The notes beneath the pieces were generated by a model. That model had not been told where the DNA came from and did not search any database. It saw nothing but the letters and a program-made list of their open reading frames with translations. A DNA stretch of 64,000 nucleotides from Porphyrobacter sp. IPPAS B-1204 (GTDB lineage: Bacteria; Pseudomonadota; Alphaproteobacteria; Sphingomonadales; Sphingomonadaceae): NCBI GenBank assembly GCA_003724185.1, contig RHGM01000001.1, positions 909,342 to 973,341 on the forward strand, in the 5' to 3' direction. Below, piece after piece: positions 27,291 to 37,091 of this stretch (positions are counted from its first letter, which is position 1; each line of letters opens with the position of its first letter). The position numbers were made by a program, and so were the translations under genes.

Positions 27291-29696
27291 ATGAGAGGGA
27301 TCAAGCGGGCCGCGCTGGCGGCTGGCGTGTGTCTGGCAGCGTTCGGCATGGTTGCCGCGCCGGGCGTTCAGGCGCAGCAAGTCACCATCGAACGGGCGAT
27401 GAAGGACGCGCCCTACTGGAACGCAGCTCTACCGACCGAACAACGCGTCGAAGACCTGCTGGCCCGCATGACGCTGGATGAAAAGGTCGCGCAGATCATC
27501 ACCATCTGGGACAGCAAGGGCCAGATCCAGAGCGAGGGCGACGTGTTCGATCCCGCCAAGGCAGCCGCGAAATTCCCCGACGGGATTGGCCAGATCGCCC
27601 GCCCTTCCGACCGTGCCGGGCCGTCCTCACCCCGCGTCGTGCCGCGCCGCAATATCGAGGACAGCATTCAATACGTCATCGACGCGCAGCGCTGGGCGAT
27701 GACCCAGACCCGGCTCGGCATCCCCGTATTGTTTCACGAAGAATCGCTCCACGGTCTCGCCGCAAAGGATGCGACCGCTTTCCCGCAGGCCATCGGGCTC
27801 GCCAGCACCTGGGACCCCTCGTTGATCCGCGACATCAACGCCCTGATTGCTGACGAGACCCACGCGCGCGGCGTCCACTCGGTGCTCTCCCCCGTGGTGG
27901 ATGTCGCGCGCGATCCGCGCTGGGGCCGGATCGAGGAGACGTTTGGCGAAGACCCGTTCCTGGTCGGCGAAATGGGCGTTGCCTCGGTCGAGGGGCTGAT
28001 GGGCGCAGGGACGCAGCGCAAGCTTGCGCCCGGCAAGGTGATGGCCACCCTCAAGCACATGACCGGCCACGGCCAGCCCGAAAGCGGCACCAATGTCGGC
28101 CCCGCCCAGATCAGCGAACGGACCCTGCGCGAGATGTTCTTCCCGCCCTTCGAACAGGTGGTCAAGCGCACCAAGATCGACGCGGTGATGGCGAGCTATA
28201 ACGAGATCGACGGGGTGCCCAGCCACGCCAATCGCTGGTTGCTGGACAAGGTGCTGCGCGGCGAATGGGGTTACAGGGGCGCGGTGGTCTCGGACTATTA
28301 CGCCATCGAGGACATGGCCCGCCTTCACCACATCGCCCCCGACAATGCCCGCGCAGGCGAGATCGCGCTGCTGGCGGGCGTCGATGTCGATCTGCCCGAA
28401 GGCGCGGGCTTCAAGGATCTGGCGAAAAGCGTGCGCGAAGGCCGGGTCCCCGAGGCAGCGATCGACAACGCCGTGCGCCGGTTGCTGACGACCAAGTTCA
28501 ACGCCGGATTGTTCGACAACCCCTGGCCCGATCTGGCCAAGGCAAAGACCTCCAACGGCCCCGAAGGCGTCGCGCTTGCACGATTGGCGGCGGAAAAATC
28601 GCTGGTGCTGCTCAAGAACAATGGCGCCCTCCCCCTCGCCCTTCCCGCTGGCGGCAGCAAAAAACCCACCATCGCGGTGATCGGCCCCAACGCCGATGTC
28701 GCCCGGCTGGGCGGCTATTACGGCGAACCGCGTGCCAGCGTCACGCCTTTGCAGGGAATCCGTGCTGCCGTGGGGGGCCGTGCCACCATCGTTCATTCGA
28801 TGGGGGTCGAAATCGTCAAGGGCGACAGCGACTGGTGGGATGATCCGGTGGAACTGGGCGACCGGGACGAAAACCTGCGCCGCATCGCCGAAGCGGTCGA
28901 GGTCGCCAAGACCGCCGACACGATCATCCTGTTCATCGGCGACACCGAAAAGACCAGCCGTGAAGGCTGGGCCGCAGGGCATCTGGGTGATCGCACCAGC
29001 CTCGATCTGGTGGGGGAACAGAACGAATTGTTCACGGCCCTGAAGGCGCTCGGCAAGCCGGTGGTCGCGGTGCTCGTCAATGGCCGCCCGCCCAGCTACC
29101 CGACCATCGCCGCCGAGGCCGATGCGGTGCTGGAAACGTGGTACGCCGGCGAACAGCAGGGCACCGCGATTGCCGATGCACTGCTGGGCAACATCAACCC
29201 CGGCGGCAAACTGCCGGTGACGGTTGCGCGCAATGCGGGCCAGCTGCCGATGTTCTACAACCACAAGCCGAGCGCGCGGCGCGGCTATCTGTTCGACACC
29301 ACCACGCCGCTTTATCCCTTTGGTTGGGGCCTCAGCTACACCGCCTTCGCACTGGGCGCGCCGCAGCTTTCGGCGGGCAGCATCAAGGCGGGTTCGGGCG
29401 TGACAGTCACCGTGCCGGTCACCAACACCGGCAAGCGTGCGGGCGATGAAGTGGTGCAGGTCTACCTGCGCGACGAGGTCAGCTCGGTCACACGGCCGGT
29501 GAAGGAGTTGGTGGGCTTTCAGCGCGTGACGCTCCAGCCGGGCGAGACGCGCAATGTCGCGATTCCCATCGAACCCCGCGCCTTCATGCTGTGGAACACC
29601 GACATGAAGCAGGTGATCGAACCGGGCGTCTTCACGATCATGGCAGGCGCGAACTCGGAGGAACTTCAGAGCGTCACGCTGACGGTGACCGAGTGA
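27291..29696 (+). CDS. Exported GH3 beta-xylosidase/beta-glucosidase, copy A
   Basis: An 801-residue GH3 enzyme with signal peptide (MRGIKRAALAAGVCLAAFGM ... VQAQ). The N-terminal barrel carries RLGIPVLFHEESLHGLAAK and KHMTGHGQPESGTN, and the nucleophile Asp is in AVVSDYYAIEDM. The (alpha/beta)6 sandwich and a C-terminal fibronectin-III-like domain (VTVPVTNTGKRAGDEVVQVYLRD-type) complete the usual architecture. Start 27291 has GGAGAGGG before it; an upstream GTG at 27270 would spoil the signal peptide. It is followed by a clearly paralogous GH3 gene and a GH10 xylanase, so xylobiose or substituted xylo-oligosaccharides are likely substrates. Confidence 0.9.
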   Translation: MRGIKRAALAAGVCLAAFGMVAAPGVQAQQVTIERAMKDAPYWNAALPTEQRVEDLLARMTLDEKVAQIITIWDSKGQIQSEGDVFDPAKAAAKFPDGIGQIARPSDRAGPSSPRVVPRRNIEDSIQYVIDAQRWAMTQTRLGIPVLFHEESLHGLAAKDATAFPQAIGLASTWDPSLIRDINALIADETHARGVHSVLSPVVDVARDPRWGRIEETFGEDPFLVGEMGVASVEGLMGAGTQRKLAPGKVMATLKHMTGHGQPESGTNVGPAQISERTLREMFFPPFEQVVKRTKIDAVMASYNEIDGVPSHANRWLLDKVLRGEWGYRGAVVSDYYAIEDMARLHHIAPDNARAGEIALLAGVDVDLPEGAGFKDLAKSVREGRVPEAAIDNAVRRLLTTKFNAGLFDNPWPDLAKAKTSNGPEGVALARLAAEKSLVLLKNNGALPLALPAGGSKKPTIAVIGPNADVARLGGYYGEPRASVTPLQGIRAAVGGRATIVHSMGVEIVKGDSDWWDDPVELGDRDENLRRIAEAVEVAKTADTIILFIGDTEKTSREGWAAGHLGDRTSLDLVGEQNELFTALKALGKPVVAVLVNGRPPSYPTIAAEADAVLETWYAGEQQGTAIADALLGNINPGGKLPVTVARNAGQLPMFYNHKPSARRGYLFDTTTPLYPFGWGLSYTAFALGAPQLSAGSIKAGSGVTVTVPVTNTGKRAGDEVVQVYLRDEVSSVTRPVKELVGFQRVTLQPGETRNVAIPIEPRAFMLWNTDMKQVIEPGVFTIMAGANSEELQSVTLTVTE

Positions 29697-32107
29697 ACCA
29701 CACCCGCCGCCCCACCCGCCGCGACACGCTGCGCCTGATGGGCGGCGGCAGCCTTGCCGTGCTGGCGCTTGCGGCAGGGCCAGCGGGGTGGGCGCAGGGC
29801 GGTGCGGTGTACAAGGACGCCTCGGCCCCCATCCCCCTGCGGGTCGCCGACCTGATGGCGCGCATGACCCTTGAAGAGAAGGTCGCGCAGATCCGCACGG
29901 CGTGGGCGGCGAAAGCCGACATGATCGACGGGCTGGACTTCGACGCGACAAAAGCCAGCGCCGCCTTCCCTGACGGGATCGGGCACGTCACCCGGCCCAG
30001 CGACAAGCGCGGCGTTCCCGGCATTTCCGGCGCGGCGGGCGGCACGGCCGCACGCTGGCGCACCCCGGCGGAGACAGTCGCCTTCATCAATGCGCTGCAA
30101 CGCTGGGCTGTGGAGGACACCCGCCTCGGCATTCCAGTGTTGCTGCACGAGGAATCACTCCACGGCTATATGGCCACGGAAGCGACGATGTTCCCGCAGG
30201 CCATTGCGCTGGCGGGCAGCTTCGACACCGATCTGATGCGGCGCGTGCAGTCCGTCATCGCCCGCGAAACGCGCGCACGGGGTGTTCCGCTGGTGCTGTC
30301 CCCGGTGGTCGATATCGTGCGCGATCCGCGCTGGGGGCGGATCGAGGAAACCTGGGGCGAAGACCCCTACCTCGCCGCCGAAATGGCAGTTGCCGCGGTG
30401 GAAGGTCTGCAAGGCCCGGGGAAGTTCGAACGCCTCGCCGATGGCAAGGTCTTCGCCACGCTGAAGCACATGACCGGCCACGGACAGCCCGAGAGCGGCA
30501 ACAATGTCGCCCCGGCGCAGCTTTCGGAACGGGAACTGCGCGAGAATTTCTTCCCGCCGTTCCGCGAGGTCGTCCGCCGCACCTCGGTCGGGGCGGTGAT
30601 GCCGAGCTATAACGAGATCGACGGGGTGCCATCCCACGCCAATATCTGGCTGCTGGGCGATGTGCTGCGCGGCGAGTGGGGCTTCGACGGGATCATCGCC
30701 AGCGATTATGGCGGTGTGCATGAACTCGCCACGCTGCACCATGTCGCGCGGGATCTGGAGGATGCGGCGCATCAGGCGCTCAAGGCAGGCGTCGACAGCG
30801 AATTGCCGGAGGGGCAGGCCTTTGCCACGCTGACTGAGGCCGTGCGCGCTGGCCGCGTGCCGCAAGCGCTGGTCGACACCGCTTGCGCCCGGATGCTCGC
30901 CTTCAAGTTCCGCTGCGGCTTGTTCGAAAATCCCTATGGCGATGCCGCATTGGCTGAACGCATAACCGGCAACGCCGAGGCCCGCGCATTGGCGCTGGAG
31001 GCAGCGCGCAAGGGCGTGTGCCTGCTCACCAACAACGGCGCGCTGCCCTTGGACCGCGCCAAGATGGGCCGCGTCGCGGTGATCGGGCCGAACCATGCGA
31101 TTGCGAGGCTCGGCGGCTATTCGAGCGTGCCCAAGCAGACCATCAGCCTGATCGAAGGGCTGCGCAGCATCGCGCCGCAAGCCGACTTCGTCACAGCCCA
31201 AGGCGTGTTCATCACCACCAGCGAGGATCGGTCAGCCGACGAAGTGACCTTGGCCGACCGTGCGGAAAACCTGGCGCTGATCGCCGAGGCGGTCGAGGTG
31301 GCCACGACCGCCGACACTATCATCCTCGCCATCGGCGACACCGAACAGACCAGCCGCGAAGGATTTGCGAAAAACCACCTCGGCGACCGCACGGATATCG
31401 ATATTCTCGGCGAGCAGAATGACCTTGTTGATGCGCTTGCCGCTTTGGGCAAACCGCTGATCGTTGCCGCTTACAATGGCCGCCCGCCAAGCTGGCCCAA
31501 CGTCATCGCCAAGGCCGATGCGGTGCTGGAATGCTGGTATCCGGGGCAGGAGGGCGGCCGCGCCGTTGCCGAGGCGCTGCTGGGCGACATCAATCCGGGC
31601 GCGAAACTCCCGGTCAGCGTGGTCCGCAACGCGGGCCAGATTCCGCTGTTCTACAACCACAAGCCGAGCGCGCGGCGCGGTTACCTGTTCGACGACAAGA
31701 CCCCGATATTCCCCTTCGGTCACGGGCTCAGCTACACCAGCTTCGCCACCTCCGCCCCGCGCACCGCCAAGCCTCGCTTCACCCGCGATGAGGACGTCAC
31801 CGCGCAGGTCACTGTCGCCAACAACGGCAGCCGCACAGGCGACGAAGTGGTGCAGCTCTACATCACCCGCACGGGCCTTCCCGTCAGCCGCCCGGTGCTC
31901 GAACTCAAGGGCTTCCAGCGCGTGACGCTGGCCCCGGGCGAAAGCCGCACGCTGACCTTCACCATTCCCGCCCGCCAGCTGGCGATCTGGGACGAAAACC
32001 CCCTGAAACCCAATGGATTGGCCGAGACCAACCCGCCCGGCCCCTTGCGGCTGTGGGCGGGCAACAGCTCGGCCAATCTCACCCCGCTCGACGTGGAGAT
32101 CATCTGA
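29693..32107 (+). CDS. Exported GH3 beta-xylosidase/beta-glucosidase, copy B (Tat-type signal)
   Basis: An 804-residue paralogue of the preceding gene, with the same landmarks (RLGIPVLLHEESLHGYMATE, KHMTGHGQPESGNN, IIASDYGGVHEL with the nucleophile Asp). Long conserved blocks such as VMPSYNEIDGVPSHAN and YNHKPSARRGYLFD are shared with copy A. It starts with GTG 29693 overlapping the stop of copy A (GTGA). The N-terminus RRPTRRDTLRLMGGGSLAVL contains a twin-arginine signature, unlike copy A, so the two paralogues seem to use different export routes. 1 bp separates it from the xylanase gene. Confidence 0.88.
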   Translation: MNHTRRPTRRDTLRLMGGGSLAVLALAAGPAGWAQGGAVYKDASAPIPLRVADLMARMTLEEKVAQIRTAWAAKADMIDGLDFDATKASAAFPDGIGHVTRPSDKRGVPGISGAAGGTAARWRTPAETVAFINALQRWAVEDTRLGIPVLLHEESLHGYMATEATMFPQAIALAGSFDTDLMRRVQSVIARETRARGVPLVLSPVVDIVRDPRWGRIEETWGEDPYLAAEMAVAAVEGLQGPGKFERLADGKVFATLKHMTGHGQPESGNNVAPAQLSERELRENFFPPFREVVRRTSVGAVMPSYNEIDGVPSHANIWLLGDVLRGEWGFDGIIASDYGGVHELATLHHVARDLEDAAHQALKAGVDSELPEGQAFATLTEAVRAGRVPQALVDTACARMLAFKFRCGLFENPYGDAALAERITGNAEARALALEAARKGVCLLTNNGALPLDRAKMGRVAVIGPNHAIARLGGYSSVPKQTISLIEGLRSIAPQADFVTAQGVFITTSEDRSADEVTLADRAENLALIAEAVEVATTADTIILAIGDTEQTSREGFAKNHLGDRTDIDILGEQNDLVDALAALGKPLIVAAYNGRPPSWPNVIAKADAVLECWYPGQEGGRAVAEALLGDINPGAKLPVSVVRNAGQIPLFYNHKPSARRGYLFDDKTPIFPFGHGLSYTSFATSAPRTAKPRFTRDEDVTAQVTVANNGSRTGDEVVQLYITRTGLPVSRPVLELKGFQRVTLAPGESRTLTFTIPARQLAIWDENPLKPNGLAETNPPGPLRLWAGNSSANLTPLDVEII

Positions 32108-32108
32108 C

Positions 32109-33317
32109 ATGGATAAGGATTTCACCCTCTCGCGCCGCGCCGCGCTGGCCGGAATGGCTGCGCTGCCGCTGGTCGGCTGCGGCGGCGGTTCAGCCGGAGC
32201 CGCGCCCGCTCCCGCCAGTTCGCCCCCGCCCTCCGCCGGCCCCACCGGCGTGCCGCAGCCCGGTCTCAACACCATCGCCGTACAGCGAGGCCGCAAGTTC
32301 GGCAGCGCCATCGCCTCAAGCCCCGGCAACAGCAACGCTGGCTCGATCCAGAACCCCGCCTACACCGCGATCATCAAGGGCGAATGCGGCATCGTCGTCC
32401 CGGAAAACGAGATGAAGTGGCAGGCGCTCCGCCCCAGCCCCACGGCCTACACCTTCGACCGGATGGACGAGATCGTGCGCTGGGCGCAGGAAAATGCGCT
32501 GGCAGTGCGCGGGCACACGCTGCTGTGGCACCGGCCGCAGTGGTTCCCGAACTGGCTCAACACTTATGACTACGGCGCCAATCCGGTGCGCGAGGCAGAG
32601 CGGTTGCTGACCGAGCATATCCAGACCGTCACCCGCCGCTACAAGGGCGTCATCACGTCCTACGATGTGGTCAACGAAGCGATCGACCACGAAACCAACG
32701 CGCCGATCGAAACCAGCATGAGCCGCGCGATGGGCAGCCCCGAAGCCGTGCTCGACCTTGCCTTCCACACCGCGCGGGCCGAGCTGCCGGACGCGCAGCT
32801 GGTCTATAACGACTACATGAGCTGGGAGCCGCAGCACCTCAAGCACTGCGCCGATGTGCTGCGCCTGCTCGAAGGGCTGAAGAAGCGCGGCACCCCGGTC
32901 GATGCGCTCGGCATCCAGTCGCATATCGAGATCTTCGCCATCGACCCGGCGACCGGCGTCGGCCCCTATGCGGAGCGCGAATGGCGCCGCTTCCTCGATG
33001 AGGTGACGGGCATGGGGTATCGCCTGCTGATCACCGAGTTCGATGTGAAGGACAAGGCACTCCCCGCCAATATCGCCCAGCGCGACGAGAAGGTGGCAGA
33101 TTTTGCGCGGCGCTATTTCGAGGTGATGCTCGATTACGACGCGCAGCTGGATGATGTGCTGGCGTGGGGCATGGTTGACCGGTTCAACTGGCTGCAAGGC
33201 TTCGATCCGGCCAAGCGCGCCGATGGGCAAGAAGTCCGCGGCACGCCTTACGATTCCCAATACCGCGCCAAGCCGATGCGCAGCGCGCTGGCCAATGTCA
33301 TGGCTGCTGCCGGCTGA
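32109..33317 (+). CDS. GH10 endo-beta-1,4-xylanase, predicted Tat-exported lipoprotein
   Basis: A 402-residue GH10 xylanase that cleaves the xylan backbone. Acid/base Glu190 is in DVVNEAID and nucleophile Glu310 in LLITEFDVKD; VPENEMKWQ, HTLLWHRPQWFP and ALGIQSHIEIF are other family blocks. The N-terminus MDKDFTLSRRAALAGMAALP then LVGCGGGS has a twin-arginine pair and a lipobox (LVGC, Cys24), followed by an Ala/Pro/Ser-rich spacer, so the enzyme is probably anchored to a membrane rather than released. Last gene of GH3-GH3-GH10; a strong terminator follows. Confidence 0.93.
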   Translation: MDKDFTLSRRAALAGMAALPLVGCGGGSAGAAPAPASSPPPSAGPTGVPQPGLNTIAVQRGRKFGSAIASSPGNSNAGSIQNPAYTAIIKGECGIVVPENEMKWQALRPSPTAYTFDRMDEIVRWAQENALAVRGHTLLWHRPQWFPNWLNTYDYGANPVREAERLLTEHIQTVTRRYKGVITSYDVVNEAIDHETNAPIETSMSRAMGSPEAVLDLAFHTARAELPDAQLVYNDYMSWEPQHLKHCADVLRLLEGLKKRGTPVDALGIQSHIEIFAIDPATGVGPYAEREWRRFLDEVTGMGYRLLITEFDVKDKALPANIAQRDEKVADFARRYFEVMLDYDAQLDDVLAWGMVDRFNWLQGFDPAKRADGQEVRGTPYDSQYRAKPMRSALANVMAAAG

Positions 33318-33343
33318 TCTCCTCGCCGGCAGCGCTCCTCGCA

Positions 33344-33376
33344 AGGCCCGGGCCCCGCGCCCGGGCCTCTTTTTTT
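33344..33376 (+). terminator. Rho-independent terminator after the xylanase gene
   Basis: Perfect 9 bp arms AGGCCCGGG / CCCGGGCCT around a 7 nt loop, then a C and seven T residues. Confidence 0.92.
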
Positions 33377-33416
33377 GCCTGCCGTGCGGGTAACCGGGCT
33401 TGGCCGTCCCCCCAAC

Positions 33417-33455
33417 GGAAAAGGGCCCCCCGGCATATGCCGGAGAGCCCTTTCC
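33417..33455 (-). terminator. Hairpin terminator at the end of the TonB-receptor gene
   Basis: Outer arms AAAGGGC / GCCCTTT enclose an inner self-complementary CCGGCATATGCCGG. On the minus strand it lies just beyond the receptor stop and ends in a short CCCTTTTCC, so it is a plausible though U-poor terminator. Confidence 0.65.
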
Positions 33456-33480
33456 CTGGGGATCTACCCCGTCTGAGGCG

Positions 33481-36400
33481 TCAGAAATTGCCTCTGACGA
33501 TGAAGGAGAAGCGGCGATCGTTCATGAAGAAGGAACGCGGGGCCAGCACGTCCGGATCGCCGGTATAGGCCTGGGTCGTGCGGGTCACCTCGTCGAGCAG
33601 GTTCACCCCCTGCACGCCCACCCGGATGTTCCTGTTCACGTTGAAGAAGATCGACCCGTCAAGCTGACCCGTCGATTCATTGAAGATCGAAAAGTAGGGG
33701 AAGATCACATCAGCCGCCGTCAGCAGGAACCGCGAGCGCCAGTTATAGGCAGCGCGCACGGAAATCGGCCCCTTTTCGTAGAACACCGTCGCGTTGACGT
33801 TGTGCTTGGACAGCTGCTCAAGCGGCAGGTTACCCGGCGGAACGGTTGACACGTTCGACGGGTCACCGGCGTTGAGGAACGTGTTCGGCAGGCCCTGGCT
33901 TTCGATATAGGTGTAGTTGGCGGCCACCCCGAACCCGTCGAGCGGTTTGGGCAGAAAATCGTAGGTCTGCTGATAGGCGAGTTCGAAACCCTTGATTTTC
34001 CCGTTCTCGTCAAAGTTCGCCGGACCGCGCACCAGGACATCCTTGGTGACCCCATTGCTGGTAACCTGCCGGGTGAAAATGTCCTGGAAGAAGAAGTTCT
34101 TGATGTCCTTGTAAAAGGCGTTGAACGTCAAGGATCCGACCGTGGCGAAATACCATTCCACGCTGGCATCGAACTGCCAGGCCGTGGCCGGGCGCAGGAA
34201 GGGGTTGCCCGCCTGTGCCGTCAATTCGCTGCCTTCCAGACCGATGGTGAGGAAGTTGCGGATATTGGCGTTGTCGGGCCGCGTCAGCACCTTCGATCCG
34301 GCCAGACGGACAATCACATCATCGGACACACCGAGTTTGAGATTGAGGCTGGGCAGCCAGAAATCATAGTTCACATCGGCGACATCACGCGCGCCGCCAT
34401 TATCGAGCGTCCCGTTTCCGGCAAATCTCTGGAGTTCGGCATAGCCTGCCGGACCCAGATTACAGACCCCGCCCGGAGTTGACGGGGGCGTGCCCGGAGG
34501 CGCACCCGGGGGAACACCGGCTTCGCAGCGCCCCGGGTTTACAGGATTGCCAGCGCCATCCAGAAGAATCTCGCCAGTCACCGGATCCCGATCAGAGAAA
34601 AACGGCTGCAGGATTCCGAGTGCCTGCTGGCTCGGTACGCCAAGGATCCCTTCGGAGCGCACCCTGGTGTTGACGTAGCGCACGCCGATATTGCCGGACA
34701 GGCGCATCGACCCGAACACATTATCGGCACCGAATTCGAGTTGCAGATAGGCGGCCGAGTCCTGCTGGCTCAGCGGCTGGATATCTTCCCTCAGATAGGG
34801 CGTTCCCTCGATGGCCCCTTGCCGCCCGGACAGCGGCACCCATGAGGGGGCGCTGCCCAACGAGCGGGAGATGTCCTGCACCGACTGGAAATCGGCAATC
34901 GCACCTTGGTAATCGCCGGTCAGATCGCCCGCGTAGTAGAACCCGCCCGGAGGTCCGGCGACAGCGCCGCGGAAGAAGTTCGGGAATTCGTACCGTTCGG
35001 ACAGCCCGGCGGGCGTGTCGGCGAAATTGGTCGGACGCGAACCCGACCACACCTCGCTCAGCATCCCCCAGTTGTAGGTGGTGTAACGCACTGTCTGTTC
35101 GCGATCCTGATAGCGCGCACCCCACTTGGCCCGGCGCAGGAAGGAATCATCGTCGAATTCGTAGGCAAGATCGGCCTGGAAGGCGAACTGTTCGCCCTCG
35201 CTGTCCTCGATGTGATCCATCGCGGCGCGCCAGAACTGGAAGCGCGGATCGGAGAAGTACTGCTCGTCGGTGGCCCCCGCCAGCGCTTCGCCCGGTGTCG
35301 ACCACGTATAGCCCAGAAACTGCGGCTTGCGCGGCGTGATCACCGGCAGATCGCCCGAAATGTCGAGCTCCTGATCGGCGAAAAGGGAACCGAACACGCT
35401 GAAATCGAGGTTCTGTTTGCGCGAGGTCGCATATTGCGCGTCAAGCTCGATCGTCAGACGATCGGTCAGCTCGGTGCGCATGTTGAGCGAGTAATCCTTG
35501 TTGGTGACCTCGTCATTGACCTGACGCCGCGCCAGCGATTGCTGCAAGCCGCCGATCGGCACGAACGGCGAAGCACCCGGATCACCGCGCCAGCCATTGC
35601 TGGTGTTGACGATGTAGCCCGACTGAAACAGCCCGGTGTCGTCATAGGCGAAATCGGTGAACCCGCCGACCGGACACTGGGCCCGCGACGTCGCGTCACC
35701 AAGTCCGTCCGGGTTGATCCGGTTCGGACCATCCAGGTTCTGCAGGCAGCCGATGGGATAGGTGGTGTATTCGGCCTGATCGGGCGCGGTTTCGTAGGTG
35801 TATTCGCCCCACCTGTTGGTCGAGGCGGAACGGATGAATTCGGCCGTGATGACAGTTTTTTCGTCAATTGATTCGAACTGCGCGGACACGGCAAAGCCGT
35901 TGCGTTCGCGGTCGAATTCCTGCGTGCGGAACTGGCCGCCGACAGGCGCCACGCGGGAGTCCGCATAATCGGCAAACCCGTCCGCGCCAGCAGCGCCGAA
36001 GTTGCCGCACGAAGCGCCGCCCGGCGGCAGGGTGAAGTTGTCCGAAGAACCGGGCAAGGGGTTGCGGCAGACCAGCACGCCATCGGCGTTGGCCGCCGGA
36101 ACCAGCTCACCATCACGGGTCTGGTAGTTGGCGACCTGCAAGCCATCGGCCCGGCTCTTGATGCGCGAATAGGAACCGCTGAACAGCAGGCCAAAGCGGC
36201 CCTTGTCGGTGTCCCAGGTGTTGCTGATCAGGCCCGAGAGGGTCGGCGTCCATTCCTTGCGGAAATCGCCGTAATTGGCCTCGGCACTGAAGGCGACCGT
36301 CAGCCCGTTGTTGTCGAACGGCTTGCGGGTGTTGAGATTAACTGTCCCGGCCAGACCGCCCTCGATCGTTTCGGCGGTCGCGTTCTTGCTGATGATGACC

Positions 36401-36924
36401 GAGCCGAGCAATTCGGCCGGAACATCGGCAAAGTTGAGAGCCTGCCCGCCAACGCCAGCAGCAAAAGCGGAGCGTCCGTTGAATTCCGAACGCACGAAGT
36501 TGAGGCCGCGCACCACGACGCCCGAACCTTCGACCGAAAAGTGATCGGGATCGTTCGAGCCGGCGAAGCGGTTGATCGCGACGCCCGGCACGCGCTGGAG
36601 CGCTTCGGTCACGGAACGATCGGGCAGCGCGCCGATGTCCTGCGCGGTGATCGCATCGACGATGGTATCAGCGTCGCGCTTGATGTTCTGGGCGTTGGCG
36701 AGCGACTGGCGCAGGCCGCTGACGATGATCTCATTGCCCGGCAGTTCAGCCTCGGCGGCGTCTTCGACTTCCGGCTCCGGCGCTGCTTCATCCTGAGCAA
36801 ATGCGGCACTGCCGCCGATGACGCTGCTGACGACGAGAGCGGATGCCCCGGCACGCAGTGCGCTCTTGAACCATGAATCACAGCGGCTCGCCCGAACGCC
36901 GTGATGCTGCACCGAAATGCGCAT
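33481..36924 (-). CDS. TonB-dependent receptor (sugar/oligosaccharide type)
   Basis: A 1147-residue outer-membrane transporter. Order: signal peptide ending near SAAFAQ, an acidic Glu/Ala-rich linker, a TonB-box-like EIIVSGLRQSL, and the plug with NAQNIKRDADTIVDAITAQD and LPDRSVTEALQRVPGV; a large beta-barrel ends in RGNF with the terminal aromatic residue. This plug type is common among carbohydrate-specific receptors of Caulobacterales and sphingomonads. GGGAGGGATCTT places the start at 36924 rather than 36939. An operator lies immediately upstream. Uptake of xylo-oligosaccharides is inferred from location and shared operator. Flanked by divergent halogenase genes. Confidence 0.92.
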   Translation of the reverse strand: MRISVQHHGVRASRCDSWFKSALRAGASALVVSSVIGGSAAFAQDEAAPEPEVEDAAEAELPGNEIIVSGLRQSLANAQNIKRDADTIVDAITAQDIGALPDRSVTEALQRVPGVAINRFAGSNDPDHFSVEGSGVVVRGLNFVRSEFNGRSAFAAGVGGQALNFADVPAELLGSVIISKNATAETIEGGLAGTVNLNTRKPFDNNGLTVAFSAEANYGDFRKEWTPTLSGLISNTWDTDKGRFGLLFSGSYSRIKSRADGLQVANYQTRDGELVPAANADGVLVCRNPLPGSSDNFTLPPGGASCGNFGAAGADGFADYADSRVAPVGGQFRTQEFDRERNGFAVSAQFESIDEKTVITAEFIRSASTNRWGEYTYETAPDQAEYTTYPIGCLQNLDGPNRINPDGLGDATSRAQCPVGGFTDFAYDDTGLFQSGYIVNTSNGWRGDPGASPFVPIGGLQQSLARRQVNDEVTNKDYSLNMRTELTDRLTIELDAQYATSRKQNLDFSVFGSLFADQELDISGDLPVITPRKPQFLGYTWSTPGEALAGATDEQYFSDPRFQFWRAAMDHIEDSEGEQFAFQADLAYEFDDDSFLRRAKWGARYQDREQTVRYTTYNWGMLSEVWSGSRPTNFADTPAGLSERYEFPNFFRGAVAGPPGGFYYAGDLTGDYQGAIADFQSVQDISRSLGSAPSWVPLSGRQGAIEGTPYLREDIQPLSQQDSAAYLQLEFGADNVFGSMRLSGNIGVRYVNTRVRSEGILGVPSQQALGILQPFFSDRDPVTGEILLDGAGNPVNPGRCEAGVPPGAPPGTPPSTPGGVCNLGPAGYAELQRFAGNGTLDNGGARDVADVNYDFWLPSLNLKLGVSDDVIVRLAGSKVLTRPDNANIRNFLTIGLEGSELTAQAGNPFLRPATAWQFDASVEWYFATVGSLTFNAFYKDIKNFFFQDIFTRQVTSNGVTKDVLVRGPANFDENGKIKGFELAYQQTYDFLPKPLDGFGVAANYTYIESQGLPNTFLNAGDPSNVSTVPPGNLPLEQLSKHNVNATVFYEKGPISVRAAYNWRSRFLLTAADVIFPYFSIFNESTGQLDGSIFFNVNRNIRVGVQGVNLLDEVTRTTQAYTGDPDVLAPRSFFMNDRRFSFIVRGNF

Positions 36925-36938
36925 AAGATCCCTCCCCA

Positions 36939-36952
36939 TGTTAGCGCTATCA
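36939..36952. promoter_or_regulatory. LacI-type operator upstream of the TonB receptor
   Basis: TGTTAGCGCTATCA, 12 of 14 consensus positions, directly ahead of the receptor ribosome site. The divergent halogenase gene begins 140 bp away on the other side. Confidence 0.75.
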
Positions 36953-37046
36953 TTTTATATCAGATAGCTTGCCCTCTTGTGGGACGATGGCTTATCGGGG
37001 GCTGGCGCGCTTGACAATAGGTCTTCGCATTTTTGCAGGGATACTG

Positions 37047-37059
37047 TGGCAATTTGCCA
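37047..37059. promoter_or_regulatory. Unassigned inverted repeat upstream of halogenase 1
   Basis: TGGCAA-T-TTGCCA is a perfect 13 bp inverted repeat about 33 bp before the halogenase 1 ATG, distinct from the LacI-type site. It could be an operator for another regulator; no candidate protein is evident. Confidence 0.35.
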
Positions 37060-37091
37060 ACAACTCCGGCGCAGGATAGGATGGGGGCAGG

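Noticed and set aside
27592..29951. 774-codon minus-strand frame opposite GH3 copy A
   Set aside because: Composition and placement are those of an antisense shadow of a GC-rich gene; the plus-strand frame has all GH3 motifs.
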